Of a DNA stretch of 18,763 bases, positions 1 through 7,762 are shown in pieces (the stretch's first letter is position 1; the number at the start of each line of letters is the position of its first letter). This DNA comes from Wolbachia endosymbiont of Cylisticus convexus (GTDB lineage Bacteria > Pseudomonadota > Alphaproteobacteria > Rickettsiales > Anaplasmataceae). The translations under genes were made by a program, and so were the position numbers. Below the pieces are notes generated by a model, which was not told the origin of the DNA, ran no database searches, and saw only the letters and a list, made by a program, of their open reading frames with translations. The DNA lies in contig NZ_QPIP01000029.1 of assembly GCF_003344345.1 (NCBI RefSeq), forward strand, positions 1 through 18,763, given 5' to 3'.

Positions 1-842
1 CTTTGTTTAGGAAATTCATCTCTCCTATTGTCATCCTTACAGTACACTATCTGTGTCTTTTCAGGATGTAATTTCAACTTATACTCAGCCAATCTTTCTT
101 CGATCATTACTTTCACAAATTCTGCCTGTTTCTCTGTTCTGCAGTGCACTATCGCATCATCCACATATCTCTCAAATGGTACCGTCGGGTAGTTCTTTTT
201 CATCCATATATCAAACACATGATGCATGAATATATTAGAGATGATTGGGCTAACTGAACCTCCTTGCGGAACTCCTTTATCCCTAACTACCTTACTGCCA
301 TCTGCAAGTTTTATAGGGGATTTTATCCACCTTTCAACGTATAGTATGACCCATTTGCAATTTGTATGCTTCTTGATAGCTTGCAATGCCAACTCGTGAT
401 CCAAATTGTCGAAAAACCCGGATATATCTAGATCTATCGTCCAATCATACCTCCAGCATCTTTTCCTTGCCGTATCTACCGCATCCAGTGCTGATTTATT
501 CGGTCTATAACCATATGAATCTTCATGGAATTTTGGTTCTACTAGCGGCTCAAGATACATAGAAGCGGCCGTTTGCCCTATCCTGTCGAATACTGAAGGA
601 ACACCTAAAATTCTTTGTCCCCCTCCCGTATCTTTCGGTATTGCTACAGCTTTTACAGGCTCTGGAAAATAACTTCCTGATGACATCCGATTCCATAGTT
701 TGTACAGATTATCCTTCAGGTTCTCTTCAAACCTTGTTATCGATACCTCATCCACACCAGCCGCACCTTTATTTTTCGATACTTGTTTATAAGCCCTCCA
801 AATAAGTTGCTTTGGTATATCAAAAGACTTTGTTTTATTCAT
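1..842 (-). CDS. ltrA: Group II intron reverse transcriptase/maturase (LtrA-like), C-terminus outside window
   Basis: The multifunctional protein copies the intron into DNA and helps it splice. About 280 codons read without a stop from ATG at 842 to the left edge. Visible reverse transcriptase motifs in order are GAAGVDEVS near residue 30, an IPKDTGGGQRILGVPSV block, GYRPNKSALDA, the catalytic-palm motif DLDISGFFDNLDH, GVPQGGSVSP, and the active site YVDD (plus-strand bases 156-167), where many family members have YADD. A strong Shine-Dalgarno sequence, GGGAGGAG, lies just upstream (846-853) and fixes the start. The maturase X domain and any endonuclease domain would lie outside the window. 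The visible part shows no lesion, so this copy could be active. Confidence 0.9.
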   Translation of the reverse strand, partial: MNKTKSFDIPKQLIWRAYKQVSKNKGAAGVDEVSITRFEENLKDNLYKLWNRMSSGSYFPEPVKAVAIPKDTGGGQRILGVPSVFDRIGQTAASMYLEPLVEPKFHEDSYGYRPNKSALDAVDTARKRCWRYDWTIDLDISGFFDNLDHELALQAIKKHTNCKWVILYVERWIKSPIKLADGSKVVRDKGVPQGGSVSPIISNIFMHHVFDIWMKKNYPTVPFERYVDDAIVHCRTEKQAEFVKVMIEERLAEYKLKLHPEKTQIVYCKDDNRRDEFPKQ

Positions 843-845
843 TAA

Positions 846-853
846 CTCCTCCC
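846..853 (-). promoter_or_regulatory. Ribosome binding site of the intron maturase
   Basis: GGGAGGAG on the minus strand, 3 bases before the ATG at 842. It is unusually strong for this AT-rich genome and supports the chosen start. Confidence 0.7.
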
Positions 854-1380
854 TTTCGGTTGATACATAATTAAAACTGAATAACTCAACTCCTTCGCTC
901 CATTTCCATTACAGAAACTTCTTCACTACTACGCGCCCCTGTTTTCCGCATTGGTACTCTCATCCTTAGAGTTTAGCTCCTTGAATTTCTCCCTTATCAT
1001 CGAAACGACAGGTTCCCGTAGTTCTACACAATAGCCTAAAATAGATTCATGCCACCTTTATGCCGGACGCCTCCTACCCCGTAAACAAGCTCCCGGTAGA
1101 TTTATCCCAGTTGAGTTATAAGCCCCTGGTTTTGACGTCATCAGTTATGGTTTCGACACTTTATCAGTGGTTCACTTTCGTTCATCTCTCTATTTCACAC
1201 ATGACACATAACTGCGCCTTTTCCATAACGCTCACTACCTTGGCTCTTTACCAAAGCAGCTTATGGTTGTTTGAAGCCTGCTCTTGTAAATCGGCTCCGA
1301 GGGGCCCACCCTCATCTATTGCGTAGCTTAAGTACTCAGTTTGCTCTTTTCTGACCATTCCTTGCATCACTACGGCACAC

Positions 1381-1560
1381 TATAACCTCCATTTCCAAGT
1401 TTTTTTGACTGAAAATCTCCTGTTTCTTTTTTCTTTGCTGCCACTCCCATAACGTAGTTCTTCCAATTTTAAATCTTGCTGCCACTGCTTCTCTGCTTTC
1501 TCCTTCTTCTAGTGATTCCATTGCTTTTTTTCTTAAATCATAACTATATGCTGCTGGCAT
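1381..1560 (-). pseudogene. IS630 transposase, N-terminal helix-turn-helix part, split by group II intron
   Basis: The start is ATG at 1560 (MPAAYSYDLRKKAME...), preceded by GAAGG; a GTG at 1572 is possible. Residues 1-50 form the IS630 helix-turn-helix, with the typical AARFKIGRTTLWEWQQRKK segment that binds the terminal repeats. At plus-strand 1426-1432 the gene has the heptamer A-AAA-AAG. The reading frame before it is the start frame; the family-like continuation KETGDFQSKKLGNGGY lies in the -1 frame after it. This fits programmed -1 frameshifting, or a decayed copy. The coding sequence stops at the intron border, so this copy makes no transposase unless the intron splices. Confidence 0.8.
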
Positions 1561-1622
1561 ACTTACCTTCACTACTATAAAATCTTATTTTACCTCGTTT
1601 GTACTATTATGAAAAGAGCTAT
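1381..1622 (-). mobile_element. IS630-family element, 5' part, interrupted by group II intron
   Basis: This is the 5' terminal piece of an IS630-family insertion sequence on the minus strand. Its outer end carries TAGCTCTTTTCATAATAGT (minus strand, ending at about 1620-1622). The same sequence in inverted orientation bounds the IS630 piece at 18061, so it is read as the terminal inverted repeat next to a TA target. Outside the repeat, the plus strand immediately continues with the C-terminal part of dgkA, so the element landed in that gene. Inside, the transposase reading frame runs to 1381 and is then cut by the group II intron. The rest of the element would lie beyond the intron, left of the window. 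Confidence 0.8.
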
Positions 1623-1630
1623 ACTAGTGA

Positions 1631-1837
1631 AGTATCCAACTAGAACGTACAGTAATGGTGAGCAGCCTATTTTTGGTGTTAATTGTAGAAATTATTAACA
1701 CTGCTTTTGAAACAACAATTGAGCGTATTTCCAGTGAACAACATATACTTTCAAAAAAAGTAAAAGATCTAGGTAGTGCAGCAGTTTTCCTCTCATTAAT
1801 TAACTTCTTGATAACATGGATGATAATATTGATATGA
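1631..1837 (+). pseudogene. dgkA: Diacylglycerol kinase DgkA, C-terminal fragment, truncated by IS630
   Basis: The frame opens right after the IS630 end and reads through VEIINTAFETTIERISSEQ and KKVKDLGSAAVFLS to a stop at 1837. This is the C-terminal half of the small membrane enzyme DgkA, which phosphorylates diacylglycerol for phospholipid recycling. The family glutamate-rich signature (VEI-NTA-E-x-x-x-D/E-R-x-S) and KDxGSAAV are both present, followed by the last membrane helix. The N-terminal half, including at least one more helix and the start codon, is missing because the IS630/intron nest replaces it; it may lie left of the window. The internal ATG at 1655 gives only 60 residues and is not a real start. 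The gene converges with the pseudouridine synthase, stop to stop, 6 bases apart. Confidence 0.85.
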
Positions 1838-1843
1838 ATGTTA

Positions 1844-2737
1844 TTAAGATATATTTTCAAATTCGCCAATTAAGACTTGCATGTCTTGTGGTAAATCAGA
1901 AACAAATTCCATATATTCTTTACTTTTTGGATGATATAAGCCCAGCGTGTGAGCATGTAGTGCCTGCCTGTTGAAATTACGGATAAAGTCGGAATTTTTA
2001 GCATATTTTGCACTTTTACTACTATTTTTTCCATAAATTTGATCACCAATTACAGAATGTCCTATGTGGCTCATGTGTACTCGAATTTGGTGTGTTCTGC
2101 CTGTCTCTAAAGTGCATTTAATCAGGCTTGCTTGTCCTATAATTTTCTTCACTGAGTAATAAGTGATTGCTAATTTGCCTGTTGTTTTTGTTACGCACAT
2201 CATTTCTTTATTACTGCGTTTTGGAGCAATATTAGTTTTTACAATCCCCTTATAAGAAGGCAGTATTCCCCACACTACTGCTAGATATTCCCGCTTTATT
2301 TTACGATTTGACAATAATTCGGATAAAAAGCTATGAGCTTCTTCATTTTTCGCAATTACCATGAGTCCACTAGTATCTTTATCAAGCCTGTGAACGATTC
2401 TTGGTCTTGCATCAAGGTAAGCGATAACTGCGTTTAATAGTGTATCATTATTTGTCCCAGCACCTGGATGTACTGTTAACCCACTTTGTTTATTCAGAAC
2501 TATAATGTCCATATCTTCGTAGATGATATCAAGTTTTATATCGTGATTAGGTTCAATTGATGTGGATTCATTTTCACAAGTAAGATGGACCGTATATTTC
2601 TTATCTGCTTTTACTATGTGATTGTTGTCGATTACAGGAATGCCAAGCAATGTTACCTGCTTATTTTGTATCAATCTTTGTGCTTTACTGCGTGATATGT
2701 TGTACTTTTCAGCTATGTAAGTATCTAGCCTTCTCAT
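1844..2737 (-). CDS. rluD: RluC/RluD-family 23S rRNA pseudouridine synthase
   Basis: Converts specific uridines of ribosomal RNA to pseudouridine. An N-terminal S4 RNA-binding region (MRRLDTYIAEKYNISRSKAQRLI) precedes the catalytic domain. The active-site motif HRLDKDTSGL lies near residues 116-125, with the catalytic Asp at about 119. The conserved GRTHQIRVHMSHIGHSVIGDQIYG block follows at about 215-240. The length of about 297 residues is normal. I chose ATG at 2737 because the S4 domain begins there. A GTG 12 codons upstream (2773) would overlap the preceding gene's end by 11 bases. Either way the gene follows the 600-residue membrane protein so closely that co-transcription and translational coupling are likely. 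RluD rather than RluC is a judgement from overall appearance. Confidence 0.88.
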   Translation of the reverse strand: MRRLDTYIAEKYNISRSKAQRLIQNKQVTLLGIPVIDNNHIVKADKKYTVHLTCENESTSIEPNHDIKLDIIYEDMDIIVLNKQSGLTVHPGAGTNNDTLLNAVIAYLDARPRIVHRLDKDTSGLMVIAKNEEAHSFLSELLSNRKIKREYLAVVWGILPSYKGIVKTNIAPKRSNKEMMCVTKTTGKLAITYYSVKKIIGQASLIKCTLETGRTHQIRVHMSHIGHSVIGDQIYGKNSSKSAKYAKNSDFIRNFNRQALHAHTLGLYHPKSKEYMEFVSDLPQDMQVLIGEFENIS

Positions 2738-2762
2738 CACTATCAAATATTTAAGATTATAT

Positions 2763-4565
2763 CTATCCTGCACAAGCTACTTTGAATGCTGCATGAATAT
2801 CTAGATCTACAAAATTAACTTTTGTGCTAGGTTGAACATCTCGTTTCTTGATATCAAAAATTGTTTGAGAGCCATCTTTCCAGTGGATTATTATCTTGTT
2901 ATTAAAACTCTTTAATGTTCTCTCACCAACTTTTTCTTCATTATCATCCTTTTCTTCCAGCTTAACAGACTCTAGTAAATAATATAAAAATTCACTTGGT
3001 TTGCCATTAATTTTTTCTTTCCATTCATCTGTTTTTTCTTGTTCAGATAATTCTCTCTCCAATTTTGTATTTTCTTTCTCCAGTTCTTTTGTCCTTTTTT
3101 TTGATTTTAATAGTCTATTTTTCTCCATTACTTTTTTCTCTTCATCTTGCTGTTTATCAGGAAAAGTAACAGTAGCACTACTTTCACTGCTATTAGATTC
3201 GTTTGATTGAGTTTGTTTATTCTTTAATTCTTCCAGCTCATCTTTTACTTTTTTTAGTTCCTCCTCCAATCCCTTCTTTATCTTTTCTGCTTCCTCTTTT
3301 TGCTTTTTTAACATACCCATGAACTCATGATTATCACTAATTGTTCTTTCTGTAGATTGAAAAGAGCCAATCCATCGATTTGGTTCAAATCGCTTAATTT
3401 TATCTTCAGTAATTTGAACCGCATTCTTCAAACTAGAAAAAGTACTTTCAATATTTAGTGAACTCGCTCTTTTTGTCAGCTCTTTAGCTTCACTTAAAAC
3501 GGTAGAAATTTCCTTATGCAACTCATCTAAATCTTTTTTGATATCTTCTCTAATTCCTTGTAGATGAACAAGTGTTTGTTGAATTTCATCATTTGCAGGT
3601 TTTAGAAGCTTATTATCGAGTAGACCTTTAGCTTCATCTAACTGCTTATCAAATGAAGCAACAATTTTATCTGTAAAATCAGTCAAGTGCTTATCAAGTA
3701 ATTTTATAACTCGAGATATAGAATCATTTTCTTCCTCATCTTTTGTCTTTTTTTCCATTATAGATACAACACTACCTCTTCTGCATGGAAAGAGAATATC
3801 TAAATTATTAAATTTTTTAACAATATTATAATTATTGTTTATCTCATTGTTTTTTAGCTTGCTGAATGTTATACATATTCCAATGATGGCAATGGTACTA
3901 GCCAATGCAACTGGGACCCATTCCAAACCCTGAACATTGGCAAAGCTAAGTCTATTTTGTATTAACGCACCAACTATAATTGCAGCACTAATTGCATATG
4001 GTATGGTAAGAAAAATGGCCTTATTTTTATTCTCTTGTTTCTGATTATCTAATACTTTTTTTTGATTTTCAGAAATTGGCAAGACTATCGAAAAATTTGC
4101 TTTTTTGCGACCTATAAGACTTAAATCTGGTATAATCTCTATTTTTAGGGCATTTTCAGTAATTTCACTTACCTCATTGTCTTTACCGCCCCTAATTTTA
4201 TCATTTATTAATTCCTCTATCGACTTTTCTCTTTCTTTTATCTCTTGTTTATGCATATATCTTGTGGCAGAAGAGACCACAAAAGTTGTAAAAAGAATAA
4301 CAGAAACCAAAGCATAAATTGGCATGAATGTTGGGTTAAAAATATCCGTAATAAAGCTTAAATCATTATGGGTTATTATTATTGCGGCTACGTAAGCCAA
4401 AGAAAATTGAAGCCAAGCATTTACAGCCGCTATGGGTAGAGTATTACTTACAGAATACTTCTTTGCTGCACGCCATGTTCTAGGAAAAAAACCAATAGCA
4501 TCATCTATTTTGACAAAATTATGATCTACCTTAACATTGAAAGGATTTGTTGTATCTAAAGGCAT
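2763..4565 (-). CDS. Unrecognised membrane-anchored coiled-coil protein (600 aa)
   Basis: I do not recognise this protein. It has four probable membrane segments in two pairs, at about residues 45-64, 80-100, 183-203 and 215-235. There is no cleavable signal peptide. A long charged region follows from about residue 270, rich in Lys/Glu heptads (about 400-510) with predicted coiled-coil character and broken by a Ser/Asn-rich linker (about 445-465). The last 70 residues form a small non-coiled domain. The start is supported by AAGGA 7 bases upstream. It lies 47 bases after comEC and runs into the pseudouridine synthase gene. The layout (membrane anchor plus large soluble coiled coil) resembles Wolbachia surface or secreted effector candidates, but that is inference; a structural role in the envelope is equally possible. 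Confidence 0.75.
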   Translation of the reverse strand: MPLDTTNPFNVKVDHNFVKIDDAIGFFPRTWRAAKKYSVSNTLPIAAVNAWLQFSLAYVAAIIITHNDLSFITDIFNPTFMPIYALVSVILFTTFVVSSATRYMHKQEIKEREKSIEELINDKIRGGKDNEVSEITENALKIEIIPDLSLIGRKKANFSIVLPISENQKKVLDNQKQENKNKAIFLTIPYAISAAIIVGALIQNRLSFANVQGLEWVPVALASTIAIIGICITFSKLKNNEINNNYNIVKKFNNLDILFPCRRGSVVSIMEKKTKDEEENDSISRVIKLLDKHLTDFTDKIVASFDKQLDEAKGLLDNKLLKPANDEIQQTLVHLQGIREDIKKDLDELHKEISTVLSEAKELTKRASSLNIESTFSSLKNAVQITEDKIKRFEPNRWIGSFQSTERTISDNHEFMGMLKKQKEEAEKIKKGLEEELKKVKDELEELKNKQTQSNESNSSESSATVTFPDKQQDEEKKVMEKNRLLKSKKRTKELEKENTKLERELSEQEKTDEWKEKINGKPSEFLYYLLESVKLEEKDDNEEKVGERTLKSFNNKIIIHWKDGSQTIFDIKKRDVQPSTKVNFVDLDIHAAFKVACAG

Positions 4566-4612
4566 AAATTTCCTTACATCTTAACTAAATTAACTATATA
4601 TTAATCATATCA

Positions 4613-6601
4613 TTAAATCAACCTCTTTGGCTTATGCCAAGGACGATTAGAACGCACTTTACTAACCTTTATGCCACTACTATCTGTTAGCCAAACAGAG
4701 TGTGTGCCATATGCCTCTAAGTCAGCATACTTGAGGATTTCAGTGGTGCAAGTAGGGTGGTTGAATTTGCTTAACTGAATTACTAGATTAACTTTATCAC
4801 AGCTTTCTACAATATCTTCTTTCTTATAAGCTAGCAACACTGATTTGTTCTTTCCTTTATTATATACGCAGCCGTAATCACTACAGTTTAGCCTTTTGTT
4901 CGAATTATTGAATTTAGTATGATTCACAATTTGAGTCTGCCTATTTTGTTTTGCCCATGTTTTGATGACAAAGTTCCTATTTTTTCTAGTGAGAGAGTAT
5001 AGCAAGTTATCACTCTCTCTTACAGCAACGTTATCACCACTTATTAAGATGTCAGGGGTTTTATACATAGCGCTAGAGAAAATACCTAGCACAATAAAGA
5101 AAATTCCAAAAAAACGCCAATTCCTTTCCCACAAGCACAGCCACAATAACCCAAGCGTTATTATAATAATTGATGAGGCAGGAAAAACGCGAATGGGAAT
5201 AATCAGATACTGAAGATTAGCTATTGCATTTGTTATATACAAAATGCTGTCAATTGGGTGTTCTATGAGCAGCGCTATAACCCACTCAATGCCTAAGGGA
5301 ATCAACAAAACATAGATTATTCCAAGTGGAATAATAATGAGTGTAACTATTGGTATGGCAATCAGATTTGTAATAATGCCGCTGATTGAAAAATAATTAA
5401 AATTATATATTGTATATGGAGTCGTTGCTAAGCTTGCTATTACTGAGCTGATCATTATCGACATAAAATATTTTATTATTTTTATTTTTAAAAATTTGTT
5501 GGCATTAATCTGATAACTGGCAACCAACGCTAAGACGGCGGAAAATGACATCTGAAACCCAGGCTTTAAAATTGCTTCTGGTTCTATTATAAGTATTACT
5601 GAAGCAGCAAACGCAATTGCTATTAATCCTCGATATTTTCTCTCTATCATTATTGCAACGAGTACTAAAATCACCATAATGTAGGCACGCTGAGCGGAAA
5701 TTTGCATACCAGTGATCAATAAATAAAACGTGGTTGGTAAAATAGTAAAGAATGCAGATATTTTCTTGGTGTTATACTTAAGAGTCAAAGTTTCAGATAT
5801 TGCGAATAAATTACGAAATACTATAAAAAATAGACCAGCAACGAACGATAAATGTAGACCAGATATAGCGAATAAATGTGCTATACCTGAGTCTCGTATT
5901 GCATTCATAGTTTTTTGATCTATCCCGTCTTTTTTGCCAATTAATAATGCAGAAATTATGTCCGCATGTGGTTTTTTGGTATTTTGCTGCAGGTTTTCAT
6001 AGATATACTGACGGAAAGATTCTATATACTCCTGAAATTTCCTTGCTTCAGCCTTCTTGTGCAGGACTATTTTGCTTATTGCAAAACCTGTTGCACTTAT
6101 TTTCTGGTAATATGCTATTCGTGCAAAGTCATATGCATACTCCGAAGGCGCAATCTTTAGAGGGAAGAGTTTTGCTGATAATTTTACTTGATCGCCTATT
6201 TTAATGCCTTCTTCCACTTTGGTTCTAACTGATATTCTGATGTTACCTAGAGCTCTATCCGGTGTCATTCCAGCGCGTGACGCTGGAATCCATATCTTTT
6301 TTTTCTGGATCCCAGTATCAAGTACTGGGATGACAAAAGGGGGTGCTGGGATGACAGGAGAGGATTTTGAGATAGTAGAGACAGAAAGCAGAAATTGTTT
6401 GTATGAGCCCCTGTCATTAATGTCCTTCACTGTAGCAACAATATCTTTTACGTACTTTTCTTTGTCGAGGATTTTAGTGTCTATTGAAGCCGTTCTTAAT
6501 TTGCTGGTTGTAAATCCTACAAGCATTGCAATTAAAGCGATACATAATATCGCGTACTTTTTATGTAATATGGCAATCAAAATTAGTATAGGTGAAAGCA
6601 A
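4613..6601 (-). CDS. comEC: ComEC/Rec2-family DNA uptake channel protein, with in-frame palindromic insertion
   Basis: ComEC forms the inner-membrane channel for single-stranded DNA during natural transformation. The core competence domain begins at about residue 210 (ISALLIGKKDGID, then IAHLFAISGLHLSFVAG) and continues as many hydrophobic helices to about 490. The C-terminal region of about 150 residues is soluble and shows no clear metallo-beta-lactamase motif. Residues of about 81-118 are a translated palindromic repeat (6264-6350), absent from the expected protein. The first conventional start in this frame is TTG at 6601, but family-like sequence (ILWVPVF, then LTYFSLSCEP) continues upstream in frame to the stop before 6784 with no ATG, GTG or TTG. 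The N-terminus is therefore uncertain: either a rare start or a lost one. It probably leads an operon with the two genes downstream. Confidence 0.85.
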   Translation of the reverse strand: MLSPILILIAILHKKYAILCIALIAMLVGFTTSKLRTASIDTKILDKEKYVKDIVATVKDINDRGSYKQFLLSVSTISKSSPVIPAPPFVIPVLDTGIQKKKIWIPASRAGMTPDRALGNIRISVRTKVEEGIKIGDQVKLSAKLFPLKIAPSEYAYDFARIAYYQKISATGFAISKIVLHKKAEARKFQEYIESFRQYIYENLQQNTKKPHADIISALLIGKKDGIDQKTMNAIRDSGIAHLFAISGLHLSFVAGLFFIVFRNLFAISETLTLKYNTKKISAFFTILPTTFYLLITGMQISAQRAYIMVILVLVAIMIERKYRGLIAIAFAASVILIIEPEAILKPGFQMSFSAVLALVASYQINANKFLKIKIIKYFMSIMISSVIASLATTPYTIYNFNYFSISGIITNLIAIPIVTLIIIPLGIIYVLLIPLGIEWVIALLIEHPIDSILYITNAIANLQYLIIPIRVFPASSIIIITLGLLWLCLWERNWRFFGIFFIVLGIFSSAMYKTPDILISGDNVAVRESDNLLYSLTRKNRNFVIKTWAKQNRQTQIVNHTKFNNSNKRLNCSDYGCVYNKGKNKSVLLAYKKEDIVESCDKVNLVIQLSKFNHPTCTTEILKYADLEAYGTHSVWLTDSSGIKVSKVRSNRPWHKPKRLI
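6264..6350. repeat. Wolbachia palindromic element-like repeat inside comEC
   Basis: Two perfect hairpins lie side by side: ATTCCAGCG/CGCTGGAAT with loop CGTGA (6267-6289), and ATCCCAGTA/TACTGGGAT with loop TCAAG (6309-6331). Both are bordered by GTCAT/ATGAC-like ends, and a degenerate third copy of the end motif (GTGCTGGGATGACAG) follows. This layout matches the palindromic elements known from Rickettsia and Wolbachia that insert into genes without breaking the frame. Here it adds about 37 residues to ComEC, between the N-terminal domain's strands. Confidence 0.85.
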
Positions 6602-6790
6602 AAGAAAAATAGATATACAGCTTGGTTCACAACTTAGGGAAAAATAGGTTAAGGCCCCTACACACTGAAAAACAGGAACCCACAGTATCAGGTTATATTT
6701 TTCATTGCGCAGATTGTTACGTATATAATTTACTATTATGTCAAAAAAGTTAATAGATACATAAATATACGTAATAGTGTGATTTTATTC

Positions 6791-6819
6791 TTTATATTAT
6801 TTATTATTGCATATATAAT
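6791..6819 (+). promoter_or_regulatory. Probable promoter of initiator tRNA
   Basis: A perfect -10 box TATAAT (6814-6819) lies 17 bases downstream of a weak -35 candidate TTTATA (6791-6796). It would place the transcript start about 10 bases before the tRNA. The region is very AT-rich, so chance matches are likely. Confidence 0.35.
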
Positions 6820-6835
6820 AATAAATAAGCAACGA

Positions 6836-6912
<77 letters not shown>

Positions 6913-7762
6913 TCTTCCAACTGTACAAATATTGTGGTTTCAGATAGAAACAACTTGACAAATTTCGTCAATCTCATTACCACAAGAATGAAGCTATATT
7001 ATTTAACTTCCCAATCTGTGCAGATTAAAACGACAAGAAGACTTGTATTTGGCGTACTATTTTTGCACTATGTGCATCCTATGTCTTTATAAAACTTTCG
7101 GGTTTTTACCCACATAAGCTGAAAAACGCTGTTTAAAACATCACCCAACGTCAAATTTTAAAATAAAGAGTAGAGTAACTAGCTATTACGGGGATTCTTT
7201 GTCTTTTTTTGCTGGTAAACTTCTTAATGTTTATAGCTAAAAGAGTCAGTAAATACTTGATTCAGAAATTCTAATAAGTTGTTGAATATAGCAAGCATGA
7301 AAAAAATTCAAATAAGTTGCCAAGAGCAATATAAAATATTCTTGCTTGAAAACAGTAGCTGATATAATGATAGCTTAAATCTACAAGCATTCCAGACATT
7401 TCTTGGGTTAGTTGATCCGGATGCACTATGTTCATTTCAGCAATTTCTTGGGCAAAAAAAGGTTATGGAGCTTTTGGTATAACATATGAAGGATACCAGA
7501 CCTAGCTCATCAGTAGATGACAGTTGACTTATCGAAAATTAATATATCTGCACCCAGCAAGTGATGTGAAAATCTGCACAGTGGAACGCATCAGGTTAAG
7601 AAAACCAAAGCTTGATGAGAAAAAAAGAAGTAGTCTTATTAGAGAGAGTTTACAATGAAAAGATAAGCTTCTTAACTTTGGGATAAGGGGTTATTTGGAT
7701 AAATGCACTGGAACAACAATTATCAAATGCATATCTTTTAAACAGTTTATTTAACACTCCCG
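6913..7762. other. Long region without an intact gene; decayed sequence
   Basis: No open frame of useful length is present on either strand. The plus strand holds gene-like remnants. From ATG at 7297 a frame reads MKKIQISCQEQYKIF..., hits TGA at 7360-7362, then continues in the same frame as DSLNLQAFQTFLGLVDPDAL and FQQFLGQKKVMELLV before further stops. A second stretch near 7564-7650 reads DVKICTVERIRLRKPKLDEK before a stop. This pattern suggests a degraded gene that I cannot name. The part from about 7050 to 7260 gives me the impression of a dispersed Wolbachia intergenic repeat, but I cannot confirm that here. Confidence 0.5.
7297..7483 (+). pseudogene. Possible gene remnant with in-frame stop, unrecognised
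   Basis: An ATG-initiated frame with one internal TGA (7360-7362) continues as plausible protein sequence to a TAA at about 7483. Two segments look like an internal repeat: QAFQTFLGLVDPDA and SFQQFLGQKKVM share the pattern F-Q-x-F-L-G. No family is recognised, and the call rests only on the length of the frame if the TGA is ignored. Confidence 0.3.

Larger units (their letters stand above)
1..1380 (-). mobile_element. Group II intron (left copy), 5' part including ORF; 3' end outside window
   Basis: The minus strand at 1380 begins GTGTG, the conserved 5' end of group II introns. It is followed by about 540 bases of structured, ORF-free RNA region and then a reverse transcriptase/maturase gene, the usual intron order (domains I-IV, ORF in IV). 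Domains V/VI and the 3' splice site lie beyond the left edge. The intron sits inside the transposase gene of an IS630 element, whose coding sequence stops matching exactly at 1381. The region 843-1380 has no gene of its own; the short open frames there are shadows of intron RNA. It is a different intron from the one at 16250: the 5' sequence differs and so does the type of maturase. Confidence 0.85.

Noticed and set aside
1060..1326. Plus-strand 88-codon open frame
   Set aside because: It lies antisense to the structured RNA part of the left group II intron and has no protein-like composition.
3001..3210. Plus-strand Ser/Phe-rich frame
   Set aside because: It is the antisense of the Lys/Glu-rich coiled coil, which always gives Phe/Ser-rich shadows.
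6264..6350. CRISPR-like repeat
   Set aside because: There are two unlike hairpins and no regularly spaced identical repeats; it fits a palindromic element. No CRISPR array is seen anywhere in the window.
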